Below, one piece after another: positions 60,728-64,000 of a stretch of DNA of 64,000 nt (position 1 is the stretch's first letter; the number at the start of each line of letters is the position of its first letter). This DNA is from an uncultured Candidatus Saccharibacteria bacterium (GTDB taxonomy: Bacteria; Patescibacteriota; Saccharimonadia; Saccharimonadales; Saccharimonadaceae). The notes beneath the pieces were generated by a model that saw only the letters and a list, made by a program, of their open reading frames with translations, ran no database searches and had not been told where the DNA came from. Position numbers and translations under genes: made by a program. Where the stretch lies: contig CAMZAD010000002.1 of assembly GCA_947304155.1 (NCBI GenBank), positions 1-64,000 of the forward strand, written 5' to 3'.

Positions 60728-60755
60728 TTGCTTGTAATAAATCGTGAACTAATAT
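60728..60755 (+). promoter_or_regulatory. Promoter of the 60805 nuclease gene
   Basis: TTGCTT, 16-bp spacer, TAATAT, starting 7 bp after the lepA stop. Confidence 0.55.
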
Positions 60756-60772
60756 AAGCTAAAAACAGGATT

Positions 60773-60798
60773 AAGGGATAGAAAAACTATCCCTTTTT
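60773..60798 (+). terminator. Terminator/attenuator before the nuclease gene
   Basis: AAGGGATAG / CTATCCCTT perfect 9-bp stem, A5 loop, T5. It ends lepA transcripts but also lies downstream of the promoter at 60728, hence in the nuclease leader, only 6 nt before its ATG. Confidence 0.8.
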
Positions 60799-60804
60799 GT
60801 TTGT

Positions 60805-61167
60805 ATGAATAGATATCAGAAAAGTAAACTTGAACCGCATGAACAAGAGGCTGTGAAAATCTTGTCTCAATATTTTTGTGTGAAAGTTGAAGTTATTCCA
60901 CGTGTGCAGGATTTAAAAACGCCAGATTTTAAAATCAAAGGAATGATTTGGGAACTTAAAAGCCCCACGGGAAGTGGCAAAAGGACAATACAAAACAATC
61001 TTAGGGATGGAGATAAACAATCACAAAATATAATTCTAGACTTATCAAGGTGTAAACTATATGAACTAAAAGCTATACAAAACGCTAAACATGAATTAAA
61101 CAAAGCCACGAAAATCAAAAGGTTAATAATTATTACCAAAGGTAAACAAATCCTTGAAATAAAATAG
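60805..61167 (+). CDS. CdiA-CT/tRNA-nuclease-like protein, stand-alone
   Basis: The 120-residue basic protein fits the PD-(D/E)XK toxin-nuclease type found at CdiA C-termini: TPDFKIKGMIWELKSPTGSG (43-62) gives the Asp and the Glu-x-Lys, followed by GKRTIQNNLRDGDKQSQNII with the conserved Lys-Arg and Gln, and a last strand RLIIITKGKQIL. Such domains usually cleave tRNA and are delivered by larger proteins; here the domain is free, without signal or delivery module, and no immunity gene is evident. No ribosome-binding site is visible. Related stand-alone genes occur on mobile elements of other bacteria. Confidence 0.68.
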   Translation: MNRYQKSKLEPHEQEAVKILSQYFCVKVEVIPRVQDLKTPDFKIKGMIWELKSPTGSGKRTIQNNLRDGDKQSQNIILDLSRCKLYELKAIQNAKHELNKATKIKRLIIITKGKQILEIK

Positions 61168-61182
61168 AATGTATCATATAAT
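61154..61182 (+). promoter_or_regulatory. Promoter of a putative small RNA
   Basis: TTGAAA, 17-bp spacer, TATAAT: a near-consensus promoter overlapping the 3' end of the nuclease gene. Transcription is expected near 61189. Confidence 0.7.
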
Positions 61183-61188
61183 ACAACT

Positions 61189-61255
61189 AAGGTACGAGAG
61201 ACACTGGATTGAGTCCGACGTGCCACAAAGATATCCCCGAAAGGGGCTATTTTTA
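61189..61255 (+). ncRNA. Putative small RNA of about 67 nt
   Basis: Between a strong promoter and a terminator, with no ORF. GGTACG (61191-61196) pairs with CGTGCC (61219-61224), enclosing a GGA/TCC hairpin with the loop TTGAG. A CCCC-GAAA-GGGG tetraloop hairpin with flanking ATA/TAT and T5 (61231-61255) ends it. No known RNA family was recognised. Confidence 0.55.
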
Positions 61256-61267
61256 TGCTTCAATGAA

Positions 61268-61294
61268 TTAGCAATCTTGACCACAGAGTGCCAA
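61268..61294 (+). promoter_or_regulatory. CIRCE operator of hrcA-grpE
   Basis: TTAGCAATC - 9 bp - GAGTGCCAA differs from CIRCE at two of 18 arm positions. The 9-bp centre contains the -35 box, so HrcA should repress its own gene. Confidence 0.87.
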
Positions 61295-61305
61295 CGCGGT
61301 ATAAT
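61277..61305 (+). promoter_or_regulatory. Promoter of hrcA, leaderless arrangement
   Basis: TTGACC, 17-bp spacer, TATAAT, ending 6 nt before the ATG at 61312. The -35 lies in the CIRCE centre. Confidence 0.75.
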
Positions 61306-61311
61306 GTAGGC

Positions 61312-62064
61312 ATGGAAATAACTGAGCGTCAAAAACAAATTCTTTTCGCAATTATAGAGGAATACGCCGAGATGGCGGCTCCTGTTGGCTCGGTCACGCT
61401 TGCTAAACTTTTTGACGTTTCTAGCGCTACAATTCGTGCTGAAATGGCTCGTCTTGAAGTGCTCGGATTAATTGCTCAGCCACACACTTCTGCCGGTCGC
61501 ATTCCAACTGACGCCGGCTACCGTTTTTACGTCAACTCTCTTACTGAACAACAAGAAAATCCAACCGATTTTTCTTCAATGCGCGAAATGAAAATGCTAG
61601 GTCGCGGCGAATCGCCAAAACGCAACGTCCACGCGCTTGAAGTTCGCATTTCTTCTCAAGAACGCACTGACTATGCCATTCGCACTGCAGTCGATATGCT
61701 TGCTGAACTCACTGGAAACCTCGGTCTCGGCACTATCGGTGATCAACTTTATCTATCTGGCATTTCAAGACTCTTTGCGCAACCAGAATTTTTGGATAAT
61801 TCACGCATCCAAAGTGTTGCAAAACTTCTCGATAACCTCGAGCCATGGCTTCGTGAAGCTCGTCCAGGTGAACCGCTTAATATCTTTATTGGCCACGAAA
61901 ATCCAATCGGTAAAGCATCAGGTGTGAGCCTAATTATTTCAAAATTCAGAAGCCCATTTTCAGACAATTCCTATATCGGCGTTCTTGGCCCAACTCGCCA
62001 AAACTACGCCGAAACAATGCGCCTCGTCCGCCATGCTGGAAATATTCTTGAAAACACACTTTAA
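61312..62064 (+). CDS. hrcA: Heat-inducible repressor HrcA
   Basis: The 250-residue protein has an N-terminal winged helix (ERQKQILFAIIEEYAEMAAP, VSSATIRAEMARLEVLGLI) and the motif PHTSAGRIPTDAGYRFYV (near 60-77), unique to HrcA. The C-terminal GAF-like part is shorter than in Bacillus (about 340 residues), lacking much of the insertion domain; the end SVIGVLGPTR-type sequence is present as SYIGVLGPTRQNYAETM. ATG 61312 is chosen because an upstream GTG frame start at 61288 would lie within CIRCE and before the transcription start. Confidence 0.95.
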   Translation: MEITERQKQILFAIIEEYAEMAAPVGSVTLAKLFDVSSATIRAEMARLEVLGLIAQPHTSAGRIPTDAGYRFYVNSLTEQQENPTDFSSMREMKMLGRGESPKRNVHALEVRISSQERTDYAIRTAVDMLAELTGNLGLGTIGDQLYLSGISRLFAQPEFLDNSRIQSVAKLLDNLEPWLREARPGEPLNIFIGHENPIGKASGVSLIISKFRSPFSDNSYIGVLGPTRQNYAETMRLVRHAGNILENTL

Positions 62065-62075
62065 AAGGAGAAAAA

Positions 62076-62537
62076 ATGGAACTAAAACCAAAAAAATCTG
62101 TCAAAGAATCTGCTGAAATCGCCAAACTCGAGCTTGAAAAACAAGAATTAGTAAACGATCTTCAACGCACGCGTGCTGATTTTGAAAATTTCAGAAAACA
62201 AGTTGATATTCAAAAAGAGCAAGCCAAAAAACTCGCTGCCGATTCTACGATTTTGAAAATTCTCCCGCTAATTGACGATATGTCTCGCGCAATCAACGCC
62301 AATAAAGAAGCACTCGACCCAGTCGCAAAAACTCTTGAAAAAACCATGAACGAACTTGGCCTTTCTAAAATTGAAACTGCCGAGGGAACTGAGTTTAATC
62401 CAGATTTACACGATGCAATTTCAATGGATGAATCAACTGAAGGCGAAAAAGAAGTTGTTGCCGAAGAACTTCGTCCAGGCTATCTCTATAATAATGAAGT
62501 TTTGCGCGCCGCTATGGTCCGCGTCAAACGCGTTTAG
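62076..62537 (+). CDS. grpE: Nucleotide exchange factor GrpE
   Basis: The 153-residue protein has the long N-terminal coiled coil (KLELEKQELVNDLQRTRADF), the family signature RADFENFRKQ, and the C-terminal beta domain ending VLRAAMVRVKRV. It releases ADP from DnaK. AAAAGGAG precedes the ATG, 11 bp after hrcA. dnaK and dnaJ do not follow, so the heat-shock operon is split. Confidence 0.95.
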   Translation: MELKPKKSVKESAEIAKLELEKQELVNDLQRTRADFENFRKQVDIQKEQAKKLAADSTILKILPLIDDMSRAINANKEALDPVAKTLEKTMNELGLSKIETAEGTEFNPDLHDAISMDESTEGEKEVVAEELRPGYLYNNEVLRAAMVRVKRV

Positions 62538-62552
62538 AAACTATATCTAGAA

Positions 62553-62583
62553 AAAATACGGTTATTGCAAAAACCGTATTTTT
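62553..62583 (+). terminator. Terminator of hrcA-grpE
   Basis: AAAATACGGTT / AACCGTATTTT, 8-nt loop, T-run. Confidence 0.9.
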
Positions 62584-62653
62584 GTGTTATTATAGACAAA
62601 TCTTCTTACGGCAGAATCCGTGAGAGAAAATTTTATAAAGGAGGGAGCACTTT

Positions 62654-62896
62654 ATGCAGCAAACAACAACACTTAAGAGCCCATGGAGGATCACTACGAT
62701 TGATCGGAATAACCCGAAGCCGGGTGAACCCACCAAAAAACTCGCAATTTATTATGGCAACAACCTGGTTGCAAAATATAATGGCGAGTTGAAGCAATGT
62801 CTTCAGGTGGAAATTCCAGATGATATCAAGGAAAAGATCGACAAAAAGTGGGCGCGTCTTCAAAAAGGATGCTGCAACAAAGTAGCAGTGGGGTAA
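62654..62896 (+). CDS. Hypothetical protein, 80 aa
   Basis: Unrecognised basic protein starting MQQTTTLKSPWRITTIDRNN, with a beta-like centre (KLAIYYGNNLVAKYNG) and a Lys-rich helix ending KGCCNKVAVG. AAGGAGGG lies 8 nt before the ATG, and a 7-bp hairpin (CTTACGG/CCGTGAG) lies in the leader near 62606-62625. It has its own terminator, so it is an independent, probably well expressed gene. Confidence 0.65.
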   Translation: MQQTTTLKSPWRITTIDRNNPKPGEPTKKLAIYYGNNLVAKYNGELKQCLQVEIPDDIKEKIDKKWARLQKGCCNKVAVG

Positions 62897-62923
62897 AGCT
62901 AAAAAAGACCCTAAAGTTCTACC

Positions 62924-62955
62924 GCCCTTGGTCGTTATGACCAGGGGCATTTTTA
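62924..62955 (+). terminator. Rho-independent terminator
   Basis: GCCCTTGGTC / GACCAGGGGC (one T:G pair), 5-nt loop, T5. Confidence 0.85.
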
Positions 62956-62964
62956 TGCTATAAT
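62956..62964 (+). promoter_or_regulatory. Extended -10 promoter of the kinase gene
   Basis: TGCTATAAT overlapping the end of the previous terminator; AAGGAG begins at about the expected transcription start. Confidence 0.6.
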
Positions 62965-62980
62965 CACAAAAAGGAGAAAT

Positions 62981-63595
62981 ATGGAAGAAAAAATTGCTGC
63001 AATTAAAGCATGGCTCGGTACTGGTTCAATTAATATTTTTGGTTTGCCAATGAGTGGCAAAGATACTGTTGGCGTGAAACTTGCCAATTTAATTGGTGCA
63101 AAATTCTTGTCGTCTGGCGATATTATTCGCGAATATGAAAGCAAACAAAATGACCACATGTCAGACAATGGCCAACTCATTCCAACTAACAAATTCTATG
63201 ATATTGTCTTGCCATATTTCAGTTCAGAAGAAGTAAAAGACACTGCACTCGTTTTAAGTTCAATTGGCCGCTGGAGCGGTGAAGAAGACGAGGTGATGAA
63301 ATCTGCTAAAAATGGTGGTCACGAAATTAAAGCCGTGGTCCATCTGAATCTTTCTGAAGACGACGTGCGCGAGCGTTGGGCAGTTGCAAAAACTCTTGGC
63401 GACCGCGGTTTACGTGGCGATGATGCAGACCCAGTGGTTTTTGAAACTCGCATTGAAGAATTTCATGAAAAAACCATGCCAGTTTTGAAGCATTATGAAG
63501 AGCTTGGAAAACTTATTAATGTTGATGCAAATGGCACGAGGGAAGAAGTTTTTGAGCGCGTAATCGACGGGCTCGCTGGACAAATTGTGCTATAA
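62981..63595 (+). CDS. Adenylate-kinase-like nucleotide kinase
   Basis: The 204-residue P-loop kinase has Walker A FGLPMSGKDTVG (near 20-31, with Gly-Lys-Asp-Thr as in adenylate kinases), SSGDIIREY at the NMP site, DNGQLIPTNKFYDIV, and a lid-like ERWAVAKTLGDRGLRGDDAD with DxxxxxRxxEF (ETRIEEFHEKTMPVL). The lid is short and lacks zinc cysteines. It may be a variant adenylate kinase or another nucleoside-monophosphate kinase. Confidence 0.82.
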   Translation: MEEKIAAIKAWLGTGSINIFGLPMSGKDTVGVKLANLIGAKFLSSGDIIREYESKQNDHMSDNGQLIPTNKFYDIVLPYFSSEEVKDTALVLSSIGRWSGEEDEVMKSAKNGGHEIKAVVHLNLSEDDVRERWAVAKTLGDRGLRGDDADPVVFETRIEEFHEKTMPVLKHYEELGKLINVDANGTREEVFERVIDGLAGQIVL

Positions 63596-63596
63596 T
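63588..63596 (+). promoter_or_regulatory. Extended -10 of the phosphoketolase gene, leaderless arrangement
   Basis: TGCTATAAT overlaps the end of the kinase gene and ends 6 nt before the ATG at 63603. Confidence 0.65.
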
Positions 63597-63602
63597 ATTA
63601 GC

Positions 63603-64000
63603 ATGACCGGGTTGGGCTTCTCAAAAGATAGAGTTAAGAAAAAAATTGCCGCCGCAAATTACTTAACAGTTGCGCAACTCTTTTTGAAACAAAATTTCTT
63701 ACTTGAAAAACCACTCGAATTTGAAGATATTAAACCTCGTTTGCTTGGACACTGGGGCACTTGTCCTGGTATCAATATCGCCTACGCCTGCTTGAAAGAA
63801 TACTATAGCGACAGTGATTTTACCTTTGTGCTTGGTCCAGGTCACGGCTTCCCAGCTTTGCAGGCTAACTTATTCCTAGATGGCGATTTATTTAGGGTTG
63901 ACCAAAACGCCACCAAAGACGAAAATGGCATCGCCTATCTATGTAAAAATTTCTCATGGCCAGGCGGCTTCCCATCTCATGCTAGCCCAGTTACGCCGGG
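63603..64000 (+). CDS. xfp: Phosphoketolase, N-terminal part
   Basis: The frame starts MTGLGFSKDRVKKKIAAANY and runs off the window after about 132 residues. RPRLLGHWGTCPGIN-type sequence is present as KPRLLGHWGTCPGINIAYA, followed by FVLGPGHGFPALQANLFLDG and FSWPGGFPSHASP, all hallmarks of thiamine-diphosphate-dependent xylulose-5-P/fructose-6-P phosphoketolase. The enzyme cleaves sugar phosphates with phosphate to acetyl phosphate, giving ATP without complete glycolysis. Confidence 0.93.
   Translation, partial: MTGLGFSKDRVKKKIAAANYLTVAQLFLKQNFLLEKPLEFEDIKPRLLGHWGTCPGINIAYACLKEYYSDSDFTFVLGPGHGFPALQANLFLDGDLFRVDQNATKDENGIAYLCKNFSWPGGFPSHASPVTP

Noticed and set aside
61288-61311. GTG start extending hrcA by 8 residues
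   Set aside because: It lies inside CIRCE and upstream of the predicted transcription start; the conserved HrcA N-terminus begins at 61312.
1-64000. UGA recoding to Gly (Gracilibacteria/SR1 code)
   Set aside because: Several genes end at TGA at the expected length, and no in-frame TGA is needed to complete any conserved protein.

Overview
The window reads as a compact, AT-rich chromosome segment of a Patescibacteria/CPR bacterium, most likely Candidatus Saccharibacteria (TM7). The placement is an inference from the gene set: stand-alone PilB and pilin genes, HrcA/CIRCE heat-shock control, a class III ribonucleotide reductase, phosphoketolase, a membrane pyrophosphatase, many very small intergenic gaps, and hardly any biosynthetic genes. 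TGA is used as a stop (for example at 2302, 31874 and 48795) and Trp is TGG, so the recoded lineages (Gracilibacteria, SR1) do not fit. Layout: 1-94 is the start of a divergent CDF cation transporter. 259-7371 is one overlapping operon for a surface glycopolymer (two GT2 transferases, a CDP-glycerol phosphotransferase, a hexapeptide acetyltransferase, an EpsG-type polymerase, a pyruvyltransferase, a flippase). 7364-20490 holds pilB, an RNase HII-YraN fusion, a YfiH/HD divergent pair, nudix and deoxyribosyltransferase-like genes, ychF, a large membrane protein, a secreted HNH nuclease, a CBS protein and a DsbA-like protein. 20568-20833 is an unrecognised structured RNA followed by a 26-residue ORF and a terminator. 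Next come aspS and the CIRCE-controlled operon clpC / HELLH metalloprotease / clpP. 26964-29707 is the first operon of FISUMP-domain surface proteins. 29936-46982 carries DNA repair (radA, ruvC, ruvB, ruvA, recA, recX), rubrerythrin, two tRNAs, a pilin, hppA, yebC, two more FISUMP genes and one deletion scar, glutaredoxin, an alpha/beta hydrolase and dCMP deaminase. 47143-52826 has a secreted cutinase-like esterase, a TetR regulator and NrdR-box-controlled nrdD and nrdG. 52917-57121 is the third FISUMP operon. 57118-64000 has tilS, a PRC-barrel protein, tRNA-Pro, lepA with an in-frame palindromic insertion, a CdiA-CT-like nuclease, a putative small RNA, hrcA-grpE under CIRCE, a nucleotide kinase and the start of phosphoketolase. 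How the parts work together: the glycopolymer operon, the type IV pilus parts, the FISUMP family, the cutinase and the HNH nuclease all act at or outside the cell surface, as expected for an episymbiont that attaches to and feeds on another cell. HrcA binds CIRCE sites in front of both hrcA-grpE and clpC-clpP. NrdR boxes link deoxynucleotide supply to nrdDG. The strongest candidates for something new are the seven-member FISUMP family, built by shuffling N- and C-terminal modules under a shared promoter; the structured RNA at 20568; the small RNA at 61189; the palindromic element inside LepA; and a promoter class that places the -10 box 6-8 nt before ATG, predicting leaderless mRNAs for about a dozen genes.
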